Positions 5,989-13,908 of a stretch of DNA of 17,440 nt are shown here, piece after piece. The stretch is from Candidatus Nealsoniibacteriota bacterium. Lineage in GTDB: Bacteria; Patescibacteriota; Minisyncoccia; Minisyncoccales; PWPS01. The position numbers were made by a program, and so were the translations under genes. The stretch is taken from positions 1-17,440 of the forward strand of contig PWHM01000125.1 of NCBI GenBank assembly GCA_003554915.1, in the 5' to 3' direction. Below the pieces are notes generated by a model. The model was not told the DNA's origin, did no database searches, and saw nothing but the letters and a program-made list of their open reading frames with translations. The first letter of the stretch is position 1, and the number at the start of each line of letters is the position of its first letter.

Positions 5989-7125
5989 CTATTTCTTATC
6001 TTTAAAGAACTTCTTATCCTTTATTTTTTCAGGCAAAAAGCTTTCTTTTGAATAAGGCTCATATCCTTCACCGTAACCCTTCTTTTTCATCAAATCCGTC
6101 GGTGCATTCCTCACCTTCATCGGAATCTTCAAATTACCGTATTTTTCTGCGGTCTTCAGGGCACTTTTGTATCCGTTGTAAGCTCTTCTGTCCTTCTCAC
6201 ATTCAGAGAGATAAACTGCTCCGTGTGCCAGGTTTATTCCCGCCTCCGGAAGCCCTACGGTCTCTACCGCCCGAAAAACTTCATTGGCAACCACCAAAGC
6301 GGTCGGTTTTGCCATACCTATATCCTCGGAGGCGAATATTACCATTCTTCTGGCGATGAATTTGGGATCCTCCCCCGCTTTTACCATCCGGGCCAAGTAA
6401 TATAAAGCGGCATCGGAGTCTCCGGATTTCATCGATTTGATGAAGGCTGATATGGTGTCATAGTGGCCGTCCCCTTTTTTGTCGTGTCTTATATGTGCCT
6501 TTTGTAAACTGTTTTTTAAATTCTCAAGAGTTACCTTGCCGTAAAGTTTGTAGGTGTTTTCCAAAACAGTCAGGGCCTGGCGAGCATCACCGTTCGATAT
6601 TGAGGCCAGCCAATCTTTCTCCTCTTTGCCTAAATTAAAATCGGTTCTTTCCAGTATCTTTTTAATTTCCTTTTCGTTTAACGGGTTAAAAGTAAAAACC
6701 CTGCATCGGGAAAGGAGTGGGGATATAACTTCAAAACTGGGATTCTCCGTCGTCGCTCCTATCAAGGTTATTTCTCCGGACTCCACATAAGGCAAAAGAA
6801 AGTCCTGTTGGGCTTTGTTCAGTCTGTGAATCTCATCGAGAAACAAAATTTTGGGATGATTTCCGAAATCCAATTTTACAATCTCTCTCATGTCATCTTT
6901 TCCGGCCGAAACCCCGGACAGCTTGAAAATCTCACCCTCCAGCTCGTTTGCGTATATGTAAGCAAAGGTCGTCTTTCCCGTTCCCGGCGGCCCCCAAAGA
7001 ATAAAAGAAAATAAGTGGCTTTTGTCCACCGCCTCTTTTAAGGGTTTACCCTTCCCCACCAAATGGTCTTGGCCTACAAAATCATCCAACTTTTCGGGCC
7101 TTATTTTATGCGCCAAAGGTTCCAT
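5989..7125 (-). CDS. rarA: Replication-associated recombination protein A (AAA+ ATPase)
   Basis: 378 residues, a little shorter than the usual 420-450. RarA (MgsA) is a tetrameric clamp-loader-like ATPase acting at stalled replication forks. The N-terminus MEPLAHKIRPEKLDDFVGQ is diagnostic. Walker A GPPGTGKT is at 45-52, and Walker B LFLDEIHR has D97-E98. The sensor and Arg-finger stretch GATTENPSFEVISPLLSRCRVF follows, then the C-terminal oligomerisation region with DIGMA and the conserved Asn-Glu helix. Its start overlaps the upstream PIF1-like gene by 20 bases, suggesting translational coupling. It is the last gene of the serS-to-rarA run. Confidence 0.95.
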   Translation of the reverse strand: MEPLAHKIRPEKLDDFVGQDHLVGKGKPLKEAVDKSHLFSFILWGPPGTGKTTFAYIYANELEGEIFKLSGVSAGKDDMREIVKLDFGNHPKILFLDEIHRLNKAQQDFLLPYVESGEITLIGATTENPSFEVISPLLSRCRVFTFNPLNEKEIKKILERTDFNLGKEEKDWLASISNGDARQALTVLENTYKLYGKVTLENLKNSLQKAHIRHDKKGDGHYDTISAFIKSMKSGDSDAALYYLARMVKAGEDPKFIARRMVIFASEDIGMAKPTALVVANEVFRAVETVGLPEAGINLAHGAVYLSECEKDRRAYNGYKSALKTAEKYGNLKIPMKVRNAPTDLMKKKGYGEGYEPYSKESFLPEKIKDKKFFKDKK

Positions 7126-8386
7126 TTTGCATCTCGGTTAAAAATTTATTAATTCTTCGATCGACTATTATGTCGCTTTTTTTTATGGGTCGTTGCAGAT
7201 GAAGTCCTTGTAGATTTTCACATCTGCTGAGGGCAACGTATGCTTGACCGTGAGAAAAAGTTCCGTTTTGAAAATCTATAGTCGCTTTTTTAAAAGTCTT
7301 TCCCTGTGCTTTGTGGATGGTGGTCGCCCAGGAAAGTCTGATGGGAAGCTGCTCAAAAGAGCCGACTTCTTCCGATTTTATTTTATCTTTGCTTTTGTCA
7401 TAGTTGAATCTTATTCTCTCCCACTTGTTGGGCGTTACCTTAACCGACCTTCCGTTTTCCAATTTAACCTTAACCACCCGGTCCCCTTTTCCAATCTGAG
7501 CAACCTCTCCGACGTCTCCGTTAATCCATCTGTTTTCCCGGTCATTGTTTAAAAGCATAACTTTGGCCCCCACCTTCAATTTCAAGCTCTTTTTAGTTGG
7601 AAAATAGGACTTAGGAAAAGAGCCGGTCGCTTTTCCTTTAAAGGAATAAGTTTCCCCGGAAAGTTTACTCAGTTGCTTGGAGTTAATCTTTCTTACCTTT
7701 CTATTGGTGGTGGTTAAAAATATTCCGTCCGCTTCAAAATTAAAATCGGAAATTACATTTTCATTCAACCTTTTTAAATCCTCATCGGTTATTTCCCCGC
7801 TCCGAACCCGATTCAAAATCGATATGAATTCCGGGTCGGATTGCCTGTGTATTTTTCTCAGTTTTATAAATTCGGGATCGGTAGTTTGGAAAGCTTTGGA
7901 AGAAAAAAAATAGGGAGTTTCATAGCGCATTTGATAGAACCTTTCTTCATCCGAAGTTAAAACCGGGGGGAGCTGAAAAAGGTCTCCGACCATTATAATT
8001 TGTACGTTTCCAAAAACTTCTCTTTTCGGTCCGTTGAGCATCAAAAATCTACTTACGCAATCCAAGAGATCTCCCCTGACCATTGAAATCTCATCTATCA
8101 CCAAGGCATCCAAGTTTTTAAAAAGCTTTTTCCTCCTATTGGTTTTACCTACCGTGTCCGGATTTACTCCCGGTTTGAATCCGAAAAAAGAATGAATGGT
8201 TTGGCCCGATATGTTAACCGCCGCCACTCCGGTCGGGGCCAGTACGGCAGCGTTTTTAGCCGTCTTGTTCATAAATTCCTTCACCAAAGTTGACTTGCCC
8301 GTTCCCGCCTTACCGGTTATGAAAACGTGCTTGTTGCTTTTTTCTAAAAAATTTAAGGCTTCCCTTATTTCACCACTGAGATTCAT
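7106..8386 (-). CDS. PIF1-like SF1B DNA helicase
   Basis: 426 residues. A 5'-3' DNA helicase of the PIF1/RecD-like group, acting on replication and recombination intermediates. Visible motifs are Walker A GKAGTGKS (25-32), motif Ia APTGVAAVNISGQTIHSFFG, Walker B LVIDEISMV, motif III GDLFQLPPV, the KIHRQ segment, and C-terminal motifs TIHKAQGKTF and YVALSRCENLQGL. An SH3-like insertion is suggested by WINGDVGEV. There are no extra domains, so this is a minimal form. It starts four bases after the ftsQ stop and overlaps rarA by 20 bases. Pairing with RarA suggests a shared fork-repair role (inference). Confidence 0.93.
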   Translation of the reverse strand: MNLSGEIREALNFLEKSNKHVFITGKAGTGKSTLVKEFMNKTAKNAAVLAPTGVAAVNISGQTIHSFFGFKPGVNPDTVGKTNRRKKLFKNLDALVIDEISMVRGDLLDCVSRFLMLNGPKREVFGNVQIIMVGDLFQLPPVLTSDEERFYQMRYETPYFFSSKAFQTTDPEFIKLRKIHRQSDPEFISILNRVRSGEITDEDLKRLNENVISDFNFEADGIFLTTTNRKVRKINSKQLSKLSGETYSFKGKATGSFPKSYFPTKKSLKLKVGAKVMLLNNDRENRWINGDVGEVAQIGKGDRVVKVKLENGRSVKVTPNKWERIRFNYDKSKDKIKSEEVGSFEQLPIRLSWATTIHKAQGKTFKKATIDFQNGTFSHGQAYVALSRCENLQGLHLQRPIKKSDIIVDRRINKFLTEMQNGTFGA

Positions 8387-8390
8387 AGTT

Positions 8391-9176
8391 TTATTTGTAA
8401 TATATTCTACTTCCGTACCGAAGCTCTATGTATTCCACTTCTTCAAAGTCTTCAATTCTCTCTTTTAGCAGAATTTCCAATCGCTCCAGCTGCCCGGACA
8501 ATTGATCCTCCATGTCAAATCTGATCTCCGGACCCTCCTTTACGAGCGCGAATAAAGCCCTGTTGTGAGGAATTGTCATCTTTGCAACCTCATAGCCGAA
8601 ATCATTTTCAAGATTTTCGCGAGCTTCAAATAAAAAATCAATCTTTTTTTCAGGAAAAACCCCGGCTCCCAACTCAGTCTCCGTCGGTGTTTTCAAGTGT
8701 ATATGAAACTCATCGTTATTCGGAGCAATCCTTTTAAAAGCTACTCCCGAAAAATCTATCTCGAAGCATTCCCGGTCGGCTTCCGGTCCAACGCACCATG
8801 TCGCCTCTTTTTCTCTTTCCGTCACTTCAATTTCCAATCTATTCGGAAAAACTTTTTTTATATCCACTTTTTCGATGTGAGGGTGTCCGGAAAGAATAGC
8901 TTCATCGATCTTCTTTTTCGAAACGGTAACAAGGCTACTCGTCTCCAAAACCAGCTCAGCGGAGGACTTTCTTCTTACCAGCCCCTCAAGAGCACTTTCG
9001 GAGACTGTCTCCACCCCTTCTACGGTAATATCTTCAAGTTGATGGAAGGAATTAAAAAAGAGCTCATAAGAGAAAAATGTCAATGAAAAAAGTATAATTA
9101 GAAAAATCCAAAAATTCTTCCTTTTTACTAAAGAGCTTTTCTTCCTTTTGTTGTAAGTTTTTTTAATTCTGCCCAT
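8391..9176 (-). CDS. ftsQ: Cell division protein FtsQ/DivIB
   Basis: 261 residues. A bitopic membrane protein of the divisome, bridging early proteins to FtsL/FtsB and peptidoglycan synthesis. A basic cytoplasmic tail (1-20) precedes one transmembrane helix (about 22-42). A POTRA domain follows (FHQLEDITVEGVETVSESAL onward), with the FtsQ hallmark HIEKVDIKKVFPNRLEIEVTERE. The C-terminus YIELRYGSRIYYK matches the usual last beta strands. It overlaps the murF end by 14 bases, the classic mur-fts arrangement, though murC, ftsA and ftsZ are not beside it here. Confidence 0.9.
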   Translation of the reverse strand: MGRIKKTYNKRKKSSLVKRKNFWIFLIILFSLTFFSYELFFNSFHQLEDITVEGVETVSESALEGLVRRKSSAELVLETSSLVTVSKKKIDEAILSGHPHIEKVDIKKVFPNRLEIEVTEREKEATWCVGPEADRECFEIDFSGVAFKRIAPNNDEFHIHLKTPTETELGAGVFPEKKIDFLFEARENLENDFGYEVAKMTIPHNRALFALVKEGPEIRFDMEDQLSGQLERLEILLKERIEDFEEVEYIELRYGSRIYYK

Positions 9177-10437
9177 CTTTTTTCCACGGATGATATTGCC
9201 TTACCAGTTCTTTTTGAGGGTCACCGGTCATCAACTTTTCGACGATTTCTTCAGTTCGTATTGATTGAGACCCCTTGATCAAAATTAAATCCCCCTTGGA
9301 GGTCAACTTTTCAACTTTTTCGGTCGCCCTTTCTGCGCTTTTAAAATGAAATATGTCTCCCTTGAATCCGTTTTCTTTGGCTGAGGGTCCAATCAGCTCA
9401 GAGTCCTCTCCTACGGTTATCAAAACGTCCAAGAACTTGCATCTCTCTCCTATTTTTTCATGAGCCTCTTTTGAAGACTGACCCAATTCGAGCATGTCTC
9501 CCAAAACCGCTACCTTCCTTTTTCCGGGCAGTTTTTTCAAGGTTTCAAGTGCCAATTCGGTTGATTTGGGAGCTGCATTATAGCTGCTGTCAATTATATT
9601 GAATCCATCACCCTTCAAAAGCCGCATTCTGCCTTTCGGAGGCATAAATTCTGCCGCGGACTCAACCAGTCTGTAAACGGGTATGCTCAAAGACACCCCT
9701 ACTCCCACGGCGGCCAAAACCGAATACACTGATCCTTCGTCGAAAACGTTGGGTAGCTCTATTTTGTGCTCTTCGGTTCCGTGATTTACTGAGAACTGAA
9801 TTCCTCGTGGATCTTTTTCAGTACCGGTCAACTTAATATTCTTAGCTCTTATCTCCGCCCGATTGGAAAGCCCGAATGTTTTCACCTTCGCTTTCGCTCT
9901 CCCTTTCATTTGAAAAACCCTCCCGTCATCACCGTTTAAAATAACAGTACCGCCCTTCTTGGTGTGTTTAACCAATAGGGACTTTTCTTTTACCACTTCG
10001 TTTACATTCTCGAAAAACTCCAAGTGAACCGGTGTGTCTCCTATGGCCGTAACCACTCCGATGTGCGGCTTGATAAAACTTGTTAAATATTCTATATCCC
10101 CTTTCCGATCGGCGGCCATTTCCATAACTATCACTTCCGGATAATTATCATCCTTTTTTAGAATTAGCTTGACCCCCTTCCACAAAATACGGAGCCAACT
10201 CTTTACGTCTTTTCCCGGCTCATCAACCCTGAAAAACACCAAGGGAGCTCCGATCTCCGTATTGAAGTTTCGGCTGCTTTTTTCAGTATTTTTGTATTTA
10301 TTAAGGGTGGTATAAATCGCATCTTTAGTCGAAGTTTTTCCCACACTTCCGGTAACCGCCACAATTAACGGATTGTATTTGGCTATTATCCTAACCGTTA
10401 TTATCTTCAATATCCTTTCTAATATCTTTGATTTCAT
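9163..10437 (-). CDS. murF: MurF-like ligase (UDP-MurNAc-tripeptide:D-Ala-D-Ala ligase) lacking the N-terminal domain
   Basis: 424 residues from the ATG at 10435-10437; an in-frame TTG at 10452 abuts the upstream stop and is less likely. It adds D-Ala-D-Ala to the peptidoglycan precursor using ATP. The Mur-ligase ATP site is TGSVGKTS (29-36). The central domain has RNFNTEIG, EMAADRKGDIEYL and ILNGDD; the C-terminal domain has DSSYNAAPKSTELAL, AVLGDMLELG and LIKGSQSIR, all MurF-type. E. coli MurF has roughly 90-100 residues before its P-loop; here there are only about 28, forming one amphipathic or hydrophobic helix. The uridine-binding domain is therefore essentially absent. Substrate could differ from canonical MurF, but location between FemAB genes and ftsQ fits wall synthesis. 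Confidence 0.84.
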   Translation of the reverse strand: MKSKILERILKIITVRIIAKYNPLIVAVTGSVGKTSTKDAIYTTLNKYKNTEKSSRNFNTEIGAPLVFFRVDEPGKDVKSWLRILWKGVKLILKKDDNYPEVIVMEMAADRKGDIEYLTSFIKPHIGVVTAIGDTPVHLEFFENVNEVVKEKSLLVKHTKKGGTVILNGDDGRVFQMKGRAKAKVKTFGLSNRAEIRAKNIKLTGTEKDPRGIQFSVNHGTEEHKIELPNVFDEGSVYSVLAAVGVGVSLSIPVYRLVESAAEFMPPKGRMRLLKGDGFNIIDSSYNAAPKSTELALETLKKLPGKRKVAVLGDMLELGQSSKEAHEKIGERCKFLDVLITVGEDSELIGPSAKENGFKGDIFHFKSAERATEKVEKLTSKGDLILIKGSQSIRTEEIVEKLMTGDPQKELVRQYHPWKKDGQN

Positions 10438-10452
10438 TTTTCTAATATGCAA

Positions 10453-11394
10453 TTAATTATTTTTAACAACTTTCGAAGCTAAGCTATAACCTTTGTATTT
10501 TGTGTGTTTCAAGGGTATGTCTCTCGCTTCCGGATACCTTACCTCCTCACCTCCGAAGCCCTTCTTGAACTTGGTCACTCCGGGCATTTTTTCTTCATCT
10601 ATTCCCCAAGCGTCAAATTCAGTACATCCTTGTTTTTTAGACTCTTTAATTGCTTCAAAACGAATGAGCGAGGTAGCCCTAAGTTTTCTTTTTTTATAAT
10701 CAAATGCGGAATGTAAAGAAGTGGCTGTCTTTCCGAAATATCCGAATATGGTACTGGCAACCACCTTTCCCTCTTCTGAAATTGCCAAAAATAAATCAGA
10801 ATCTATCTCTGAAAGAAGGTTTTTAAAATATTCCTTTGAAAAACTATCAAAGCCCTGCCTCTCTTCCGTTTTTTTTAAAAGCTGAAAAAATCTCTGTAAA
10901 CCTTCTTCATCTTGGTTTTTTTGAATCTCTACTCCTTTTCTTTTTGAATATCTGACGCTGTATCTGGTGTTTTCCTCAAAACCACTGAGTATTTCTTCCG
11001 GCTCTTCACTTATATCTTTAACCAAGGTTTTTTCGGGTTGCAGCCTGTGATTGCTCGGCCTTCCCGGTCTAACTTTTTTCGTCGGTTCCGATTTTACAAA
11101 TGTTTTCCCTTCTTTTTTACCTATTTCAGCCACCTCTTTAAATAATCTATTTCTTGCCTTCTTTGTCTTTCCAACCGGGCCGTAGGGAATGTAAAAATAC
11201 TCACCGAAGGGATTTTTTTCTTCTAAAAATTGACACACTCCTACAAGACTACCGCTTTCTCTGGCCTCCAGCCTTTTTACTTTTTGATTTTTCTTCTTGA
11301 AATTACCCCAATCAATGGATTGGGTAAAAGATCCGTTCTCTTTAATCAGAAACTTATCCCCCTCCTTTTCATTTTGCGACTCTTGAACCTTCAT
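10453..11394 (-). CDS. FemAB-family peptidyltransferase, copy 1
   Basis: 313 residues. FemA/B/X proteins use aminoacyl-tRNA to add residues to the lipid II stem peptide, building the interpeptide bridge. The chain has the twin GNAT-like layout: FTQSIDWGNFKKK, YIPYGPVGK, then EENTRYSVRYSKRKGVEI, a helical region, and the strongly conserved end FDAWGIDEEKMPGVTKFKKG. Its ATG overlaps the stop of copy 2 (ATGA, 11391-11394). Copies 1 and 2 are tandem paralogues; overall similarity is moderate, but one 93-base block near the 3' end is identical. The residue added is not predictable from sequence; the upstream serS invites a Ser-bridge hypothesis. Confidence 0.9.
   Translation of the reverse strand: MKVQESQNEKEGDKFLIKENGSFTQSIDWGNFKKKNQKVKRLEARESGSLVGVCQFLEEKNPFGEYFYIPYGPVGKTKKARNRLFKEVAEIGKKEGKTFVKSEPTKKVRPGRPSNHRLQPEKTLVKDISEEPEEILSGFEENTRYSVRYSKRKGVEIQKNQDEEGLQRFFQLLKKTEERQGFDSFSKEYFKNLLSEIDSDLFLAISEEGKVVASTIFGYFGKTATSLHSAFDYKKRKLRATSLIRFEAIKESKKQGCTEFDAWGIDEEKMPGVTKFKKGFGGEEVRYPEARDIPLKHTKYKGYSLASKVVKNN
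10517..10609. repeat. 93-base identical block, copy in FemAB 1
   Basis: Identical base for base to 11455-11547 (offset 938). It encodes the 31-residue stretch from WGIDEEK to YPEARDI in both tandem FemAB genes. Flanking sequence diverges at once on both sides. Confidence 0.93.
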
Positions 11395-12314
11395 GAAAAG
11401 TTAGATTTAATTTGATGGGCTTTTTTATACATCCCATATTTAAGATTAAAAGAGATGTCTCTCGCTTCCGGATACCTTACCTCCTCACCTCCGAAGCCCT
11501 TCTTGAACTTGGTCACTCCGGGCATTTTTTCTTCATCTATTCCCCAAAAATCATACCGGGAAAAGCCAGCCTTGAAAGCCTTATTCATAATTTCAAAATT
11601 CAAAAGGGTAGAGCCGCAAAACTCTCTTTTTATTTCACTTGAACCGGCGTGGAGATAAGTGGCTTGATCACCAAAAAACACTACGAAAGCGGAAGCCAAT
11701 ACATCTCCGTCGTGACGAACTTCGAAAAGTCGAGTAATCTCCAAATCAAATAAATCTTGATAATATTTTTCGGAATAAATCCCGAATCCGTGCCGTCCGG
11801 AGGCTTGACTTAATAGATTATAAAAAGAATCCACAGCTTCCGCCTCTCTGAAATTGACCCCTTCCCTGTTAGCTCTCCTGACTGAATATCGGGTATCTTT
11901 GTCAAAGCCCTCCAGAAGCTCATCTTCGGTCTTTAAATCTATTATCAGTGTTTTCTTGGGCTGGTGCCTATTGAACGCTTCTCTACCTAATCTTATCTTT
12001 TCTATTGGTTCCACTCTGATAAAGTCCGCCCGCTTTCTCATGTAATTCTTAATTTCTTTTAAGAACTCGTCTGAAGAAATATTTTTCGAGACGACCGGAC
12101 CGTAAGGAATGTAGAGATATTTTCCCAAAGGTAATCTTTCTTCAAAAATCTGACAAACTCCTTCAAAAGCTTCGCCGGAAAAACAGCCCAATCGATGCAT
12201 TTTTTGGTTTCTGCTTTTAAACTTTCCCCATTGCCAGGATTGCAAAAAGCCTCCGCCATGCTTTTCTAAGAATTCATTCCAAATTTTTTTCTCTTTTATC
12301 TTTTCAACTTCCAT
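11391..12314 (-). CDS. FemAB-family peptidyltransferase, copy 2
   Basis: 307 residues from the ATG at 12312-12314, which overlaps the serS stop by 11 bases. A longer frame begins at 12404, but that adds 90 bases inside serS and a non-FemAB N-terminus, so I reject it. The family start pattern is visible: KKIWNEFLEKHGGGFLQSWQWGKFK, then YLYIPYGPV, DKDTRYSVRRANREGVNF, and YDFWGIDEEKMPGVTKFKKG at the end. Like copy 1 it should be a cytosolic, membrane-associated aminoacyl-tRNA-dependent transferase acting on lipid-linked peptidoglycan precursor. Two copies suggest a two-residue bridge or two different additions. It sits directly after serS, which makes Ser-tRNA, a known substrate of some Fem transferases. 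Confidence 0.9.
   Translation of the reverse strand: MEVEKIKEKKIWNEFLEKHGGGFLQSWQWGKFKSRNQKMHRLGCFSGEAFEGVCQIFEERLPLGKYLYIPYGPVVSKNISSDEFLKEIKNYMRKRADFIRVEPIEKIRLGREAFNRHQPKKTLIIDLKTEDELLEGFDKDTRYSVRRANREGVNFREAEAVDSFYNLLSQASGRHGFGIYSEKYYQDLFDLEITRLFEVRHDGDVLASAFVVFFGDQATYLHAGSSEIKREFCGSTLLNFEIMNKAFKAGFSRYDFWGIDEEKMPGVTKFKKGFGGEEVRYPEARDISFNLKYGMYKKAHQIKSNFS
11455..11547. repeat. 93-base identical block, copy in FemAB 2
   Basis: Partner of 10517-10609. Third codon positions are also identical, unlike the rest of the two genes, which points to recent gene conversion or recombination rather than protein-level constraint. Confidence 0.93.
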
Positions 12315-13569
12315 TTTGAATCTTTTTAAATGGTAAGTATTTGTGAAGCGCCTCGGGTATGTCAACAGATCCGTCTTCATTTTGGTTGTTTTCCAAAATG
12401 GCAATCAATATCCTGCCTATTGCGAAAAGTGTTCCGTTCAGCATGTGGACATGCTCCAAGTCTCCGTCTTCTTTTCTGTATCGGGTATTGAGTCTTCTCG
12501 CCTGAAAGTCGGTGCAGTTGGAAGTCGAATGGGTTTCCCTGTATCTTTGCTGACCGGGCATCCATGCCTCTATGTCGTACTTCTTGGCGGCGGGATCACC
12601 CAAGTCGGCGCTACAGATATCAATCAACTGATGGGGAATTTCCAGTTCTTCCATCATGTTTCTCTCAATTTCAAACAAAAACTCGTGCTCTTCAGAAGAC
12701 TTATCGGGTGTGGTAAAAGAAAACATCTCCACCTTGTCGAACTGATGAAGTCTTAATATTCCCCTGGTGTCTTTTCCGTAAGAGCCGGCTTCGCGCCTAA
12801 AGCAAGAAGAATATCCCACGTATCTTTTGGGCAGATTGTCTTTTTCAAATATCTCGTCGGCATGCATGGGTCCTATAACTTGCTCGGAAGTACCGGCCAT
12901 GAAAAGATCATCCTTTTCAATGTAGAAGATTTCGTCCCTGCCTCTTTCTACATACCCCATCCCTTCCATCATTTCCGGCCTGATCATCTCCGGTGTTACT
13001 ACGGGAGTAAATCCTTTTTTCGTTAAAGTTTCAAAAGCCAAATTAACCAAAGCGAATTGAATTTGGACCGCTTCTCCCTTTAGGAAAGTAAACCGGGCAC
13101 CGGAAGTTTTGCTCGCTCTTTTCGTATCTATGATGTCGTGCATCTGGCCGAGTTCCAGGTGGTCCTTGGGCTCAAAATCAAAATCGGGCCTCTCGCCTAC
13201 TTGTTCTATGACTTTGTTGTCTTCATCCGTTTCTCCGTAAGGCACGTCTTCCAAGGGAGGATTGGGAACTTGTTTCATTAATTTCTCAAATTTTTCTTCG
13301 ATTTCTTTGAGCTCTTCCTCCAAACCTTCATTTTCCTCGTCCAGTTTTTGCATCTCTGCAATAATTTCTTTCTTTTTGTCCTCGTCCGCCTTAGCGATTT
13401 TTTCACTCGCCTTGTTTTTTTGAGCACGAACTTTTTCCACTTTTTGAATCAATTCTCTTCTTTTTTCATCTACCTTTAAGATTTCATCTATGTCCACATC
13501 AACTTGTTTTTTGTCCGCTCCTTCTTGCACCTTTTCGGGATTTTCCCTTATATATTGTATATCCAACAT
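12304..13569 (-). CDS. serS: Seryl-tRNA synthetase
   Basis: 421 residues, standard length. It charges tRNA-Ser with serine. The N-terminal coiled-coil arm that binds the long variable arm of tRNA-Ser spans about 28-100. The class II core has the TxE loop (TSEQ, 227-230), motif 2 with FRREAGSYGKDTRG (257-270) and DKVEMF, the family signature ETHSTSNCTDFQARRLN (345-361), and motif 3 NGTLFAIGR (378-386). It heads the seven-gene run and overlaps FemAB copy 2 by 11 bases. No SD precedes the ATG. A 500-base leader with two promoters, a structured RNA and a terminator lies upstream, so expression is probably regulated. Confidence 0.97.
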   Translation of the reverse strand: MLDIQYIRENPEKVQEGADKKQVDVDIDEILKVDEKRRELIQKVEKVRAQKNKASEKIAKADEDKKKEIIAEMQKLDEENEGLEEELKEIEEKFEKLMKQVPNPPLEDVPYGETDEDNKVIEQVGERPDFDFEPKDHLELGQMHDIIDTKRASKTSGARFTFLKGEAVQIQFALVNLAFETLTKKGFTPVVTPEMIRPEMMEGMGYVERGRDEIFYIEKDDLFMAGTSEQVIGPMHADEIFEKDNLPKRYVGYSSCFRREAGSYGKDTRGILRLHQFDKVEMFSFTTPDKSSEEHEFLFEIERNMMEELEIPHQLIDICSADLGDPAAKKYDIEAWMPGQQRYRETHSTSNCTDFQARRLNTRYRKEDGDLEHVHMLNGTLFAIGRILIAILENNQNEDGSVDIPEALHKYLPFKKIQNGS

Positions 13570-13597
13570 AAATTTAATTTTAGTTTAATCTTCCCCC

Positions 13598-13624
13598 ATT
13601 TCTACACCCCAGGGGTGTAGAAAT
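13598..13624. repeat. 27-base near-perfect palindrome upstream of serS
   Basis: A 13-base arm (13598-13610, ending CTACACCCC) and its exact complement (13612-13624) flank one central base. It lies 29 bases before the serS ATG and 4 bases after the stop of the possible 39-codon ORF. On the minus strand it is followed by GGGGG, not a T run, so it is not an intrinsic terminator. It may be an operator or a leader RNA hairpin. Confidence 0.85.
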
Positions 13625-13628
13625 AGGC

Positions 13629-13748
13629 TTAATAATTACAGGTTTTGATTATAATTCGTCCCTTTTTCCAGGATGAAAATCCGTCAAAAGTAAAGGCGGT
13701 TACCTTTCTTACTTTCCCGATAAAAATTGTTCTGTTTACAGTTTTCAT
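13629..13748 (-). CDS. Possible 39-residue small ORF in the serS leader
   Basis: ATG at 13746-13748, stop TAA at 13629-13631. The peptide begins MKTVNRTIFIGKV and ends GRIIIKTCNY, with a tandem Ser-Ser (TCA TCC). There is no SD, but a good promoter just upstream would start transcription within a few bases of the ATG, so translation would be nearly leaderless. It could be a leader peptide, an unannotated small protein or chance. Low confidence. Confidence 0.25.
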   Translation of the reverse strand: MKTVNRTIFIGKVRKVTAFTFDGFSSWKKGRIIIKTCNY

Positions 13749-13757
13749 GTAGTAGTT

Positions 13758-13786
13758 ATTTTATCACTGATAAGTATTAATAACAA
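13758..13786 (-). promoter_or_regulatory. Proximal promoter upstream of serS with overlapping palindrome
   Basis: On the minus strand TTGTTA (13781-13786), a 17-base spacer and TAAAAT (13758-13763). A perfect palindrome TTATCACTGATAA (13761-13773) overlaps the -10, a typical repressor position. It would let serS be transcribed independently of the distal leader. Confidence 0.5.
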
Positions 13787-13874
13787 ATAAATATTAATCA
13801 TTAACCGACAATCTACAACTCTAATTTTAACTCTCGAACAGTCCTCTCTAAATTTCTCTTCTATTTATTTCTAT

Positions 13875-13908
13875 AAAAAAAGCCGCCCGATTCACTCAAA
13901 GGCGGTCT
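13875..13908 (-). terminator. Intrinsic terminator inside the serS leader
   Basis: On the minus strand AGACCGCC and GGCGGCU form a short GC stem (core CCGCC 13901-13905 / GGCGG 13883-13887) followed by a seven-U run (13875-13881). It lies about 300 bases before serS, so it would attenuate transcripts from the distal promoter. Confidence 0.72.

Noticed and set aside
6048..7014. Plus-strand open frames opposite rarA, and similar ones opposite serS, ftsQ and pyruvate-kinase-like genes
   Set aside because: They are antisense shadows of well-supported genes, with no SD, no recognisable motifs and low-complexity composition.
10517..11547. The 93-base repeat as a mobile element or CRISPR
   Set aside because: Only two copies, both in frame within homologous genes, and no spacer pattern, terminal repeats or transposase.
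12315..12404. N-terminal extension of FemAB copy 2 into serS
   Set aside because: It would overlap serS by about 100 bases and add residues unlike the family; the ATG at 12314 gives the normal FemAB start.
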